Below are positions 51,201 through 61,030 of a stretch of 64,000 nucleotides of DNA, one piece after another. The stretch comes from Rudaea sp. 3F27F6 (GTDB lineage: Bacteria > Pseudomonadota > Gammaproteobacteria > Xanthomonadales > Rhodanobacteraceae): positions 176,181-240,180 of the forward strand of contig NZ_SCNG01000007.1 of NCBI RefSeq assembly GCF_005503555.1, read 5' to 3'. The stretch's first letter is position 1; every line of letters starts with the position of its first letter. The notes below the pieces were generated by a model. That model saw only the letters and a list, made by a program, of their open reading frames with translations. It was not told the origin of the DNA and searched no databases. Both the position numbers and the translations under genes were made by a program.

Positions 51201-51834
51201 GATCGGCGCCGGGCGCTACGACAAAGTCGTACTCCAGCTGCTGCTGGTTGCCGTAATAGACGAGGTCGATGCCGGGATAGACCGCGGCATAACGGATCTT
51301 GGAATAGTTGCGAATCCCCGTATGCCATTTGCCCGCGTCATTGCCGATCAGATAGTTCGTCGCGCCGGACAGAGGGGCCAGGCCCGTGGCAGCAGTATGA
51401 GGGTTGCTGCCGACGAGATTCATACCGACCACGGTCGTCGTCGCTGGCGGCACGGTGCGTTCTGCATCCGTTGCAGCGGCTGTTGCGGCCGCAGCCCGAA
51501 CCGAAGTTGAGCTTTTGTTCGGCGCCTGCAGCAGGCTCAGCAGCGCTCCGCCGGGAGTGAGAAACAGTCCGTAGCCCGGTCCGCGCGCGAGAAAATCGAC
51601 GCGCGCATCGGTCTGCCCCTGGTTCATCTCGAACGCCAGCGGCAGTTGGCCGTAGCGGGCATTCAGCCGGGGGACCGCGCCTTGCGCATGGTCATCTTGC
51701 TGCCCTATTGCGACCCGGTTCGTGGACGGAGTGGCGTCCACCGTCGCGCAAAGCGAAACCGTAGCCCCTCCCGCCGCAATCAGCAATGCCTTGAACAGGC
51801 GGCGGGAACCATCGGCGATTTTTCTGAACTGCAT
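48259..51834 (-). CDS. large SBBP-repeat beta-propeller surface protein
   Basis: The 1191-residue protein has a signal peptide (LFKALLIAAGGATVSLCATV), then the domain that precedes SBBP repeats (FEMNQGQTDARVDFLARGPG), then at least seven SBBP propeller repeats of the form YLGGSGDD...GNAYVAG (about 290-790), then two beta-sandwich modules (YTVGGSVSGLSVGSSVTLGL and YTVGGSVNGLSGSGLVLSLN) and a bacterial Ig-like domain (STTTTLTATPNPIQIGQPLT). The end VWSWLAMCFGFVGIAAALRR plus RSV looks like a C-terminal sorting tail. The start at 51834 begins the signal peptide. Confidence 0.88.
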   Translation of the reverse strand: MQFRKIADGSRRLFKALLIAAGGATVSLCATVDATPSTNRVAIGQQDDHAQGAVPRLNARYGQLPLAFEMNQGQTDARVDFLARGPGYGLFLTPGGALLSLLQAPNKSSTSVRAAAATAAATDAERTVPPATTTVVGMNLVGSNPHTAATGLAPLSGATNYLIGNDAGKWHTGIRNYSKIRYAAVYPGIDLVYYGNQQQLEYDFVVAPGADPSAIQLDFAGVDKVSVDAEGNLLLATAAGNVIQHKPVIYQTIGDQRRIVEGAYVVHGKRAAFQVADYDKTRTLTIDPTLAYLSYLGDSSPNEAFAMAVEADGSMYVAGYATSSAFPVVGAYQPKPAGGVDAFVTKISADGSSLAYSTFLGGSGDDHIFHLAVDTQGHAYVVGNTSSANFPTTSGVVQHDYAGGVLNTKQDLIDHGDGFVVKLSADGGSLIYATYLGGSGDDIAYGLAIDSAGNAYVTGETTSTDFPTRPGAYQPKPGVLNVVNNATNAAEVFVAKLSPDASALLYSTYLGVDADQAGYSIAVDAGGNAYVAGYTASSNFPTIAGAVQPAIGHTGANNGFVSKLNPAGSGLVYSTYLGDSLDAINSIALDAGGNAYVAGVSRSQHFPTTPGAYQTTHPNYLSATSAFVSKINAAGNKLIYSTYFHGSGNYADAGSGPTTGNPAASNVVLVDANGNAYLVGAAGSNGNPNLPVTPDAYQTTFGNGGNDPFVAEFNPSGSGLIYASYFGGNGGGRPWGAALAASGALYVAGSTAATNLSTTANAYQKKSPGTVSNYGVWSFVSEFIFPPAAGYTVGGSVSGLSVGSSVTLGLNGMAQTVPVGANGSFVFPAPLPDGSAYTATISAQPSGSPTQTCSVSNAGGSIAEANVTNIAVTCATAVANYTVGGSVNGLSGSGLVLSLNGGAQTLPVSAAGTFVFPIALANGAAYAVSVAMQPQSPAQSCTVSNGSGTLAGANVTNVAVTCATAPLTYIVTPSAGANGSISPPGAQTVAANTTATFAVVANNGYAATVGGTCGGVLNGTVYTTNPVTTNCTVAASFSAIARVSTTTTLTATPNPIQIGQPLTLLATVTASAPSPVSFMRALFAATSAAAAPTGTVTFKNGNTVVGSAVLSANGQAALTLSNLQTGTYSFTAVYSGDANDSASVSAAPVSVSVNPASSTLAVPAPAGTVWSWLAMCFGFVGIAAALRRRSV

Positions 51835-52072
51835 CGTGTACTTCCTTCGGCGCAAAGCGGGCGGCGGCATCGCAGGACGCGACCGGGCCTTGGACGCTAC
51901 CGGCTCGATCGGGCGAAGTCCGAACCCTGCGAAAATATTTCTCTAACGGATCGATAACGGCGCCGGTTGCGCTTTGCGAAGGGCTGTTCGCTTCACGCTT
52001 TGCGGTGGCAAGATCGCTCTGCGGTGCGGGGATCACCGGCGACTTGCGACAAACTCAACCAGCGGAGCAGCA

Positions 52073-54808
52073 ATGAAGGAATCCAGTCAGCGGCCAAACA
52101 TCTCCTATCGGTATCGGTTTGGCACCGCCGAGTTCGACGAAACATGGTTTGAATTGCGCGTCTCCGGCTTGCGCGTGGACGTCGAGCCGCGCGCCCTCGA
52201 AGTGCTGGCCGTGCTGCTCCAGCACGCCGGCGAAGTGGTGACCAAGGAAGAACTTCTCACCCAAGTCTGGGCCGGTCGCGTCACCGTCGAGCAGGTGCTG
52301 CCCAATGCGATCGCCAAGTTGCGCAGGGCGCTCGGCGAAGCGAATGCGGGATTACTGGTCACCCAGGCGCGTGTCGGCTACCGCTTTGCCGGGTCGGTCG
52401 AGCGCATCGCCGTCGGGCGCAAATTCACCAGCCAGTTCGAGCTTGCCCCGGGCCAGGCCGTGCCGTCGCGCGAAAACTTCGTCCTGCAGCGTCAACTGGG
52501 CGGCAGCCCGGGCAGCGAGGTCTGGCTCGCCAAGCACACCAAGACCAGCGAACAGCGCGTCTACAAATTCGCCAGCAGCGACGATCGATTGCGCGCGCTG
52601 AAGCGCGAGGCGACCTTGTCGCGGCTCTTATCGGAAAGCCTCGACGATCAAACCCATTTCGTCAAACTGGCCGACTGGAACTTCGAGACGCCGCCTTTCT
52701 ATCTCGAATGCACCTACGGCGGCGAGAATCTGCTCGAATGGGCAAAGCAGAATCTGTCCGCGACCGCACGCGAAAAGCGGCTCGCCATGTTCCTGCAAAT
52801 CGCCGACGCCGTCGCCGCCGCGCACAGCGTCGGCGTGCTGCACAAGGATCTGAAGCCGGCCAACGTCTTGATCGCGGCGCACGCAAATGATGAGCTGATC
52901 CGGCTTACCGATTTCGGCAGCGGCCGCCTGCTCGACCCCGGCCGCCTCGACGAAATGGGCATCACCGGACTCGGCTTCACCGTCACCCAGAGCCTGCTCG
53001 GCGATTCGTCGAGCGGAACTCCGCTGTATATCGCCCCCGAAATCATTTCGGGTCACTCACCGACCGTGCAGAGCGACGTCTATTCGCTCGGCATCCTGCT
53101 CTATCAGCTGCTCGCCGGCGATCTGACCAAGCCGATGGCCTCCGGCTGGGAACAGGATATCGGCGATGCGCTGCTGTGCGAGGACATTCGCGCCGCGACC
53201 GAAGGCAATCCGATGCGCCGCCTGCCCAGCGCGGCGGATTTGGCCGAACGCCTGCGCAATGTCGATCAGCGCCGTGAACATGCCTCGCGCGAGGCGCAAC
53301 TGGAAGCGCAGAGCAGGCTGGCGCAACAAACCTTGGCGCGCAGCCGCGCGCGGCGTCCTTACCTGTTCGGGCTCGTCGCCGCACTGGTACTCGGCATGCT
53401 TACCGTGACCTGGCTCTACAGCAAGGCGGAAAGAGCGCGCAACGATGCGCAGCAGGCGAACGATCAGGCTCAGCACGAACTTCAGCGCGCCAACGCGCTC
53501 AACCGTTTTTTGAATCAGGATTTGATCAGCCAGTCCAACCCTTTCGTTGCGGCGAAAGGCGCGTCCGCGTCGCTGAAAGACGTGCTCGCCGCCGCGCAGG
53601 ATCGCGTGGCCGGCGAGTTCGCCGACTACCCGTCGACCGAAGCGTCCATTCACTCCAGCCTGGCCGCGCTGTTCAGCGCAATCGAATTGATGCCGAATGC
53701 CGAAGCCGAGGGCAGAAAGGCGCTTTCCCTGTACGAACACGACGAAGGCGCGACGAGCCGAGACGCCTTGCAAGCCCGCTCGCGCCTTATCTACTTCCTC
53801 AGCAAACAGTCCAAGTTCGACGCTGCGCTTGCCGAACTGAATACGCTGAACGACCTTGCCGCGCATTCCGACCCCGTCTACCGGACCTATCTGACCGCTT
53901 CCGCCTGGGGCAACTATCACCTCGATCACGGCGAATACGACAAAGCGCTTCCCGAGTTGCTCGAGGCGGTAGGCACCGTCACCCGGGCGCAACCCAATGA
54001 CACGTTCGCTCGCGATGCGCTGCGCCTGAACCTGATCGCCGCTTACCGATACAACAATCAGGCGGACAAATCCCAACAGGAAGCTCGTAGTTTGCTTGCC
54101 GATCTGGAGTCGCGAAAGAACAAGAACGAACTGGCGGTCGCATACGCCAAGCATATGCTGGCGAGATCGCTGGTAATGTCGAACAACTACGATGAAGCGG
54201 AAGCGCTGTTGCTCGACGCGCAGAAAACCATCATTCAACTCGTCGGGAAAGGCAACTCCCGCAACATCATGCTTCTGACCGATCTCGACGACATCGCCAT
54301 GCGGCGCAAGGACTGGCCGAAGGCGCTGGAATACGCACAGAAGTCCTACGAAGCCTTCATAGAGAAATTCGGAGAAGCCCACTTTGCCAGCAACCTGACT
54401 CTGACCAACTGGGGGCAAGTTCTCTATACCACTGGGAACGCAGGCGCAGCCGAAGAAAAGTTGAAGCTGGCCTATCAGCGGCTCGTTGCGACTCAATCCG
54501 AGAAGAGTCCCTATGCGCAAAACGCCGCGTTCTGGCTCGCCGCCAGCGAGATCGAACTCGGCAAGCTCGGCGAAGCCTCCCGCTTGCTCGATTCGCTCGA
54601 CGGCAAGATTCTCGTAGCGCTCAACGGCGACGAAAATTGGAAGTTCAGAGTGGATGCGTTGCGCGGACTGTTGCTCGCAAAACGCGATAGCCCGCGTTCC
54701 GCCGCCGCTTCGCTGAAGGCGGCAGTCGAAGGACTGGAACAGAAGCCCGACACCGGCGACGTTATCTACGACAAGGCCAAAGAAGTACTCAGCAAGACCG
54801 GCCCGTAA
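52073..54808 (+). CDS. winged-helix + Ser/Thr kinase + TM + TPR protein
   Basis: The 911-residue protein combines an OmpR/PhoB-type winged helix (residues 15-107; VDVEPRALEVLAVLLQHAGE, then VRVGYRFAG-type ending), a protein kinase domain (135-400; HKDLKPANVL around Asp259, DFG at 280-282, APE at 321-323), one membrane helix (429-449) and TPR-like helices (about 560-890). The winged helix and kinase would be cytoplasmic and the repeats periplasmic. GGAG precedes the ATG at 52073. It is divergent from the SBBP gene. Confidence 0.87.
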   Translation: MKESSQRPNISYRYRFGTAEFDETWFELRVSGLRVDVEPRALEVLAVLLQHAGEVVTKEELLTQVWAGRVTVEQVLPNAIAKLRRALGEANAGLLVTQARVGYRFAGSVERIAVGRKFTSQFELAPGQAVPSRENFVLQRQLGGSPGSEVWLAKHTKTSEQRVYKFASSDDRLRALKREATLSRLLSESLDDQTHFVKLADWNFETPPFYLECTYGGENLLEWAKQNLSATAREKRLAMFLQIADAVAAAHSVGVLHKDLKPANVLIAAHANDELIRLTDFGSGRLLDPGRLDEMGITGLGFTVTQSLLGDSSSGTPLYIAPEIISGHSPTVQSDVYSLGILLYQLLAGDLTKPMASGWEQDIGDALLCEDIRAATEGNPMRRLPSAADLAERLRNVDQRREHASREAQLEAQSRLAQQTLARSRARRPYLFGLVAALVLGMLTVTWLYSKAERARNDAQQANDQAQHELQRANALNRFLNQDLISQSNPFVAAKGASASLKDVLAAAQDRVAGEFADYPSTEASIHSSLAALFSAIELMPNAEAEGRKALSLYEHDEGATSRDALQARSRLIYFLSKQSKFDAALAELNTLNDLAAHSDPVYRTYLTASAWGNYHLDHGEYDKALPELLEAVGTVTRAQPNDTFARDALRLNLIAAYRYNNQADKSQQEARSLLADLESRKNKNELAVAYAKHMLARSLVMSNNYDEAEALLLDAQKTIIQLVGKGNSRNIMLLTDLDDIAMRRKDWPKALEYAQKSYEAFIEKFGEAHFASNLTLTNWGQVLYTTGNAGAAEEKLKLAYQRLVATQSEKSPYAQNAAFWLAASEIELGKLGEASRLLDSLDGKILVALNGDENWKFRVDALRGLLLAKRDSPRSAAASLKAAVEGLEQKPDTGDVIYDKAKEVLSKTGP

Positions 54809-54918
54809 GCTCGCGGAACATCGGCTCCACCGGGCGAAGTCGCAATGACTGCGGACTCGAACCTTGGAGACGATCGTGACTGAATCGCGGATCGAAGCTC
54901 GACCCGCGCAAAGGCCCC

Positions 54919-57900
54919 TCAATGAAAATCGCGGCTGCGGCTGACGAGTTCGCCAAGCAGCGGGCTCAGGTCCTGCAGATCCTCGGCGATCAGATGCTGC
55001 ACACCGTCGACCGACTCGAGCAGCCCGTCGACGAGCAGCAGACGTGATTCGAGAAAAGCGCGGCGCTGCCGCTCGGCCAGTTCGAGGCGCACGATGACAT
55101 TGATCTGCCCCTCCTCGTCTTCGAGCGTGACGAAAGTGAGGCCGCTCGCAGTCTGCGGACGCTGCCGGCCGATCACAAGGCCTGCCGCGCGTACCGGCCG
55201 AGTCCCCTTGATCTTGCGCAACCGGCTTGAACGGTAGCAGCGATGCGCATCGAGCTGCTCGCGCACGAGCGACACCGGATGCGGACCGAGACTGAGGCCC
55301 GTGCTTGCATAGTCGGCGAGTACGTTTTCGCCAACGCTTGGCGGCTTGAGCACGACGTCTGCTTCGAGCGGACTGTCGTGACCGAACAACGGCAGGTTCG
55401 TTTCGACGCCGGCGATTTCCCAGTACGCACGATGACGATGCCCGGCGAGGCCGCGCAATGCACCAGCCTGTGCGAGCAGCGATTGCTTGCGTTGATCGAT
55501 CTGCGCACGCGCGCACAGATCGACGACTGAAGCAAATGCTCTTTCTGCGCGCGCGGTCTCGATGCGCCGCGCCGTCTGTTCATTGAAGCCACGAATTTCG
55601 CGCAAGCCAAGGCGCAGCGCGGGCTGCGCGTTCGCCGCCGTCGCACGCCGGCCGCCGTCGTCTTCGAGCGATGAATTCCAATCGCTGTAACGCACATCGA
55701 CGGGCAGCACCTTTGCGCCGTGGCGGCGCAAGTCCTGCACGATCTGGCTCGCCGAATAGAAACCCATCGGCTGCGAGTTGAGCAAGGCGCAGGCAAATGC
55801 CGCGGGCTCGTGGCATTTGAGCCAGCACGAGTCATAGGCGATCTTGGCGAAACTCGTCGCGTGCGATTCGGGGAAACCGTAATCGCCGAAGCCTTTCATT
55901 TGCGCGAAGATACGATTGGCAAAATCGAGAGAGTAATCGCGTTCGAGCATGCCATTGATCAGACGATCGCGTAAATGATCGAGACCGCCTCGACGCTTCC
56001 ACGCGGCCATGGAACGTCGCAATTCATCGGCTTCGCCTTCGCTGAACCCGGCAGCGACTATCGCAATGCGCATCACCTGTTCTTGAAATAGCGGCACGCC
56101 CAAGGTGCGTTTTAGTTCTTCTTCGAGGGCAGGCGAAGGATATTTCACCGATTCCGGATTCTTTTCCACCTCTTTTCGCCGCTGCAGATAAGGATGAACC
56201 ATATCGCCCTGAATCGGCCCCGGCCGCACGATCGCAACCTGGATGACCAGGTCATAGAATTTTTTCGGCTTTAGCCGCGGCAGCATCGCCATCTGCGCGC
56301 GCGATTCGATCTGAAAGGCGCCTACCGTATCGGCACGTTGGATCATTGCGTAGGTGACTTTGTCCTCCTTGGGAATCTTGGCCATCGTCAGGTCGCGACC
56401 GCGATGCGCGCGCAACAGATCGAGGCACTTGCGGATGCAGGTCAGCATGCCCAGCGCGAGGCAATCGACCTTGAGCAGGCCCATCGTATCCAGGTCGTCC
56501 TTGTCCCATTGGATGATCGTGCGGTCGGGCATCGCCGCGTTCTCGACCGGCACGAGCGTGGACAACGGCGCGTCGCAGATGACGAAGCCGCCGACGTGCT
56601 GCGAAAGATGGCGCGGAAATCCGCGCAGTTCGCGCGCGAGCGCAATCGCCCGGCGCACCGCCGGCGCAGCGGGATCGAAGCCGGCTTCGGCCAAGTGCGC
56701 GGCAAGCCGTTCGCTGCCGTCATGCACCGAGATCGAACGGCTGAGCTGATCGACCTGGTCGGCGGAAAACCCGAGCGCTTTAGTCACATCGCGCAACGCG
56801 CTCTTGGTCCGATAACTGATTACCGTCGCCGCCAGCGCGGCGCGCTCGCGGCCGTATTTTTCGTAGACGTGTTGAATGACTTCTTCGCGCCGCTCGTGCT
56901 CGAAATCGACGTCGATGTCGGGCGGTTCTTTGCGCTCGCGCGAAAGAAAGCGGCCGAACACCAAGGTCGAGCGTGCGGGATCCACTTCGGTGATGCCGAG
57001 GCAGAAACACACGGCCGAATTCGCCGCCGAACCGCGCCCCTGACACAAGATGTCTTTGCCACGTGCGAAGCTCACGATGTCGTAGACAGTGAGGAAAAAT
57101 GCCTCGTATTCGAGTTCCGTGATCAGCGCGATTTCGGTTTCGATCTGCGCGCGAACCGCCGCGGTTTCGCCCTCGGGCCAACGCCAGCGGACACCATGTT
57201 CGACCAAATGCCGCAGCCACGTCGTCGGCGTATGGCCTTGCGGCACAATTTCGTGCGGATACTTGTATTTCAAGTCGCGCTTCAGATCGAACGTGCAACG
57301 CACCGCGATACGCAATGTTTCTTCGATCAGCGCCGGCGGATATAGCTCGGCAAGCATTTCGCGCGAACGCAGATGACGTTCGCCGTTCGGAAAAAGATGC
57401 CCGCTGCCGGCACGCAAGGTGGTGCGGTGGCGGATCGCGGTCATCGTGTCCTGCAGTGCGCGGCGGCGACGCACGTGCATATGCACGTCGCCTGCGGCGA
57501 CCGCGGGCAGTTCATGCTTCACGGCGAAGTCGAGCAGTTGGCGCAGGCGTGCAGCGTCGTCCGGGCCGCGATGCAGTTCGACCGCGAGCCACGCATTTTG
57601 CAAAAATTGCTGCTTTATCCACTTTGCGTCATTCGCAGACGGATCGGCACCTGGGATCCACAAAGCGAGCAGATCGCGCGAATGCTCAGCCACATCCGCA
57701 CGCGACAACACGTACTTGCCCTTCCCGGCATCCACGTTGCGCCGCCCTTGCGTGATCAATGCGCACAAGGACTGATAGCTCGCGAGATTCTCGGCAAGCA
57801 GCACGAGCTTGAGTCCGTCATCGAGAATGATCTCGCTACCGACGATCAACGCAACGCCGGTTTTCTCCGATGCCTCCAAGGCCCGCACAATGCCGGCTAG

Positions 57901-58041
57901 GCTGCACTCGTCGGTGATCGCCAGCGCGCGGTAGCCGAGCTTGGCGGCGCGCTCGAACAGCTCAAGCGCGGACGAGGCGCCGCGCTGGAACGAGAAATTC
58001 GACAGGCAGTGCAGCTCGGCATAGTCGGGGATCGAGTCCAT
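54919..58041 (-). CDS. dnaE2: error-prone DNA polymerase DnaE2 (ImuC)
   Basis: The 1040-residue polymerase is of C-family type with a PHP domain at the start ([20 protein letters not shown]) and the catalytic acids in [37 protein letters not shown] and QFQEQVMR-type motifs ([11 protein letters not shown]) are also present, followed by an OB domain. DnaE2 copies past DNA damage with the ImuB factor during SOS and raises mutation. It follows imuB by 12 bases. Confidence 0.95.
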   Translation of the reverse strand: MDSIPDYAELHCLSNFSFQRGASSALELFERAAKLGYRALAITDECSLAGIVRALEASEKTGVALIVGSEIILDDGLKLVLLAENLASYQSLCALITQGRRNVDAGKGKYVLSRADVAEHSRDLLALWIPGADPSANDAKWIKQQFLQNAWLAVELHRGPDDAARLRQLLDFAVKHELPAVAAGDVHMHVRRRRALQDTMTAIRHRTTLRAGSGHLFPNGERHLRSREMLAELYPPALIEETLRIAVRCTFDLKRDLKYKYPHEIVPQGHTPTTWLRHLVEHGVRWRWPEGETAAVRAQIETEIALITELEYEAFFLTVYDIVSFARGKDILCQGRGSAANSAVCFCLGITEVDPARSTLVFGRFLSRERKEPPDIDVDFEHERREEVIQHVYEKYGRERAALAATVISYRTKSALRDVTKALGFSADQVDQLSRSISVHDGSERLAAHLAEAGFDPAAPAVRRAIALARELRGFPRHLSQHVGGFVICDAPLSTLVPVENAAMPDRTIIQWDKDDLDTMGLLKVDCLALGMLTCIRKCLDLLRAHRGRDLTMAKIPKEDKVTYAMIQRADTVGAFQIESRAQMAMLPRLKPKKFYDLVIQVAIVRPGPIQGDMVHPYLQRRKEVEKNPESVKYPSPALEEELKRTLGVPLFQEQVMRIAIVAAGFSEGEADELRRSMAAWKRRGGLDHLRDRLINGMLERDYSLDFANRIFAQMKGFGDYGFPESHATSFAKIAYDSCWLKCHEPAAFACALLNSQPMGFYSASQIVQDLRRHGAKVLPVDVRYSDWNSSLEDDGGRRATAANAQPALRLGLREIRGFNEQTARRIETARAERAFASVVDLCARAQIDQRKQSLLAQAGALRGLAGHRHRAYWEIAGVETNLPLFGHDSPLEADVVLKPPSVGENVLADYASTGLSLGPHPVSLVREQLDAHRCYRSSRLRKIKGTRPVRAAGLVIGRQRPQTASGLTFVTLEDEEGQINVIVRLELAERQRRAFLESRLLLVDGLLESVDGVQHLIAEDLQDLSPLLGELVSRSRDFH

Positions 58042-58053
58042 GCGCAGACCGCC

Positions 58054-59496
58054 TCACGCGAACCACCCATGCAGCAGCCACGACGCTTCGCCTTGAATGC
58101 CGCGGAACGCCCAGGCGCGCTGCCCTTCGCGCGTCTCGATCACGTAGTAGTCACGGCGCAAGTCGCCGCCGTCCCACCAGCCGGCTTCGATGCGTTCGGG
58201 ACCGGCAAGGATGCGTGCCGGCTCATTGCGCAGCGGCAGCGGCCGGCGCAGCAGCCAGCTCGGGCGCAGTCCGGGCCGGCGCACCGATGTCGGCGCGGGA
58301 CCGGCTTCGCGCTTGCGCCAGGCATGCTCCGGGCGTGGATCGTCGGCTGCGGCGAGCGCATACACGGCTTCGGGACCGAGCCGATTGCGCAGACGATCGG
58401 CGAGTGCGGGCCAGTCCAGTTGCGAACCGCCGGTCTTGTCGAACAGATCGCGTGCGCGCGGCACGAACGGCGGCAAGTGCGCCGCGACGATACCGAACGC
58501 GCGTACCGGCGCGGGCACCGTGCTGGCCTGCAATCGCAGCACGCAGAGATCGAACACACTGCGCGCCTCGCGTTGCGGAGACTGCAGACCGACCGTTAGC
58601 CGGGTCGGCGCGAGCTGCTTGAACTGCAGCGGATCGTGTTCAAGAACCAGATCGAACTGTTGCACGCCGCCGTCGCGGCTAGCGAGAAAGGCGCACAGAT
58701 CGTCGATCAGGCGGCGCAGCGGAAAACGCAGCGCCTCGCTCGATTCGATCTCGTGGTCGAATTCCATGCGCGCGTGAAACCGATCGGGCGGCCGATACAG
58801 CGAAAGCGGATCGGGTGCCGCACCGCTGAGACGATCGAGACAGTCGACGAGCGCCGCGCCGAAACGCCGGATCAGGCCCGCTCTCGGCAGTGCGTAGACT
58901 TCGCGCAGGCGGCTCAAGCCCATGCCATGCAGCGCATCGACGACGAGCGCGTCGAATCGCGCATGCGCGATCGGCAATGCGTCGAGCGCCTGACGCAGCG
59001 TCGCGGGGTTGCCGACCAACGCGCCGTCGTGCGCACGCGCGAGCGCCAGCGCGCCGAGCGCGGTCGGCGCGACGGCGAGACGATGGCTGACGCCGAGCGC
59101 GTTCAACTCTGCGCGCCAGCGCCGTTCGAGCTGTGCCCAGGGACCGAACAGACCGAGACTGCCGCCGATCTCGATCAGAACCGCGCCGTCCTCGCGCAGA
59201 CTCACCTGCGAGCTGTAGCCATAGGCCCATGCCGCGACGAGTTCGCGCAGCTTTTGTTCCTGCGCCGGATCGTGCAGCGCCGTTTTCAATTGCGGACACA
59301 GCGCCTGCGCCGCGGCGAGCGTCTGTCCGCGGCGCACGCCGGCCGCGCGCAGCCGCGGCATCGCATCGACGATCAGCGGACGCGCCTGATCGCGCGAGAT
59401 CAGCGCAAGGTTTTGCATGTGCGGATCGGCATCCGGCGCGCTGCGCGCGAGCGCATCGAGTCCGAGACGTGGCAGGAGCAAGGCGGCCCAGAGCAT
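58054..59496 (-). CDS. imuB: ImuB, Y-family polymerase-like mutagenesis factor
   Basis: The 480-residue protein resembles Y-family polymerases (MLWAALLLPRLGLDALARSA, then VRRGQTLAAAQALCPQLKTA and AVLIEIGGSLGLFGPW) but lacks the catalytic acids of active members, as usual for ImuB, which acts as a hub binding the sliding clamp and DnaE2. The start at 59496 fits the fold; a longer frame would enter imuA. It begins eight bases after the imuA stop. Confidence 0.92.
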   Translation of the reverse strand: MLWAALLLPRLGLDALARSAPDADPHMQNLALISRDQARPLIVDAMPRLRAAGVRRGQTLAAAQALCPQLKTALHDPAQEQKLRELVAAWAYGYSSQVSLREDGAVLIEIGGSLGLFGPWAQLERRWRAELNALGVSHRLAVAPTALGALALARAHDGALVGNPATLRQALDALPIAHARFDALVVDALHGMGLSRLREVYALPRAGLIRRFGAALVDCLDRLSGAAPDPLSLYRPPDRFHARMEFDHEIESSEALRFPLRRLIDDLCAFLASRDGGVQQFDLVLEHDPLQFKQLAPTRLTVGLQSPQREARSVFDLCVLRLQASTVPAPVRAFGIVAAHLPPFVPRARDLFDKTGGSQLDWPALADRLRNRLGPEAVYALAAADDPRPEHAWRKREAGPAPTSVRRPGLRPSWLLRRPLPLRNEPARILAGPERIEAGWWDGGDLRRDYYVIETREGQRAWAFRGIQGEASWLLHGWFA

Positions 59497-59504
59497 CGTC
59501 GCGC

Positions 59505-60155
59505 CTACCCTACTCTGGCTGCAGCGGAGCGCAGCGGAATCGAACGCGCGGGCGGATTCGCGCCGCGGCATTTGAGGATACGCACACGCGTGCCCTCATC
59601 CATCTGCAGGCGCACGCGCGTGGCCGCCGGGGAAGGATTCGTGGCGGCCGTGGTTCCGCGAAACGCAAAACCGAGCGCGTTGCCGAACTCGGCCGCAACC
59701 TGCAGCCGGCGCAGGGCGCGATCGCTCGCCTGACGCGGCCAGCACAACACGGCCGCGCAGACGCCCGAACGCAGGCACTGCTCAGCGGCCCAGAGCGCCT
59801 CGACGTCGGACGGCGTCTCCACGCAATGCAGATAGCCGAGGTCGATATCGCGCGCGAGCAGCGCCGGCGCATAAGGCAGATACGGCGGCGCGACGAAAAC
59901 CACATGCAGCCGCTGCCGCGTCAGCGCCGCCAGTGCGGGCAGGACGAGATCAAGTTCGCCGATGCCGTCGATGGCGAACAGGATTTCGGTCATCGCACCC
60001 TGCGTCCAGCCGCGATGCGGTAGCGCTTCGTCGAGTGCGGCGTGCCCCGACGGGACGAACGGCACCGCATAGTCGTTCGCCGCGCCGCGCCAGATGCGCG
60101 GATCGCGCAGCACGTCGGCGATCGACGGATTCGAGATGAGAGCGAAGACGGCCAT
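59505..60155 (-). CDS. imuA: ImuA, RecA-like mutagenesis protein
   Basis: The 216-residue protein fits ImuA (SulA/RecA-like): FVPSGHAALDEALPHRGWTQ, then MTEILFAIDGIGELDLVLPA and LHVVFVAPPYLPYAPALLAR. A usual Walker A lysine motif is not obvious, as in other ImuA proteins. It helps ImuB and DnaE2 in damage-induced mutagenesis. It lies nine bases after lexA in the same transcript. Confidence 0.9.
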   Translation of the reverse strand: MAVFALISNPSIADVLRDPRIWRGAANDYAVPFVPSGHAALDEALPHRGWTQGAMTEILFAIDGIGELDLVLPALAALTRQRLHVVFVAPPYLPYAPALLARDIDLGYLHCVETPSDVEALWAAEQCLRSGVCAAVLCWPRQASDRALRRLQVAAEFGNALGFAFRGTTAATNPSPAATRVRLQMDEGTRVRILKCRGANPPARSIPLRSAAARVG

Positions 60156-60164
60156 GCTCGTTCT

Positions 60165-60794
60165 TCAGGGCAGGCGGATCACGCCGACGTGGAGGCCTTC
60201 GATCGCGAAGTCGCTCGCCTGCCGGTCGACCTCGATCGGCTCGAAATCCGGATTGGCCGGCAGCAGGACGATGCGCCCGCGGTCGTGGCGGAATTCCTTC
60301 ACCGTGATCTCGCCCTCGATGCGCGCGACGACGATCTGCCCGTTGTGCGCTTCGCTCGTGCGGTGCACGGCGATCAGGTCGCGATCGAGAATGCCGGCAT
60401 CGCGCATGCTCATGCCCTGCACGCGCAGGAGAAAATCCGGGCGCGGACGGAACAGATGACGGTCGAGACTGATCTCGCGCTCGACGTGCGCGTCCGCATC
60501 GATCGGCGCACCCGCGGCGACGCGCCCGACCAGCGGCAGGCGCAGAACATCCGCCGGCATCGCTTGCACCGCCGCGCGTTGCGTTTGCGGCAGGCGGATC
60601 GCGCGCGCCTTGCCGGGCACGAGTTCGATCGCGCCTTTCTGCGCGAGCGCCTGCAGATGGAAGCCGGCCGCACGCGGTTGGCTGAAACCGAACGCCGCCG
60701 CGATCTCCTCGTGCGTTGGCGGCAGACCTTCGCGGGCGAGGTGCTCGCGGATGAAATCGAGGATTTGCTGCTGGCGCGCGGTGAGCGAGTTCAT
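60165..60794 (-). CDS. lexA: LexA-type SOS repressor
   Basis: The 209-residue protein has a winged-helix DNA-binding domain (SLTARQQQILDFIREHLARE, then EEIAAAFGFSQPRAAGFHLQ), a self-cleavage site Ala94-Gly95 in VGRVAAGAPI, and the Ser129/Lys166 dyad (QGMSMRDAG and GEITVKEF). It represses the imu cassette and itself until RecA triggers cleavage. It is the second-lexA type linked with imuA-imuB-dnaE2. A perfect dyad overlaps its start codon. Confidence 0.93.
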   Translation of the reverse strand: MNSLTARQQQILDFIREHLAREGLPPTHEEIAAAFGFSQPRAAGFHLQALAQKGAIELVPGKARAIRLPQTQRAAVQAMPADVLRLPLVGRVAAGAPIDADAHVEREISLDRHLFRPRPDFLLRVQGMSMRDAGILDRDLIAVHRTSEAHNGQIVVARIEGEITVKEFRHDRGRIVLLPANPDFEPIEVDRQASDFAIEGLHVGVIRLP

Positions 60795-60814
60795 ACTACC
60801 AATTTAAGTAGTAT
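60793..60814. promoter_or_regulatory. LexA-box-like dyad at the lexA start
   Basis: ATACTAC (60793-60799) and GTAGTAT (60808-60814) form a perfect inverted repeat with an eight-base AT-rich spacer and overlap the lexA start codon. It is a strong candidate for autoregulation by LexA. Confidence 0.75.
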
Positions 60815-60924
60815 TTCGCCGCAACACAAGTGCCGCGTGCGACTGCACGCAGGATTCCGGTCGCAAACGTTGTTCTGCCGCGGGAAATGGCCGGTATCGA
60901 CTAACCCGCAATCGACCGATCAAA

Positions 60925-60950
60925 CCGGCCCGCGCTTCACCACGGGCCGG
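60925..60950 (-). terminator. terminator after the DUF11 surface-protein gene
   Basis: CCGGCCCG (60925-60932) pairs perfectly with CGGGCCGG (60943-60950) over a ten-base loop; on the minus strand it is followed by TTTGAT. It lies 80 bases beyond the gene end. Confidence 0.7.
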
Positions 60951-61030
60951 TCTTTATATGCGCCGTTCGACGATCCAGCGTCGAAACCCGGTGCGGAGAC
61001 GTCCCTGTCTCTCGCAAAGACCCGGCCGTT

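Noticed and set aside
48463..51510. 1015-codon frame opposite the SBBP gene
   Set aside because: Long open antisense frames are common in GC-rich repeats. The product is Arg-rich and low in complexity, with no signal or domain.
53057..55516. 819-codon minus-strand frame across the kinase and dnaE2 end
   Set aside because: Antisense shadow of two well-supported genes, with no domain of its own.
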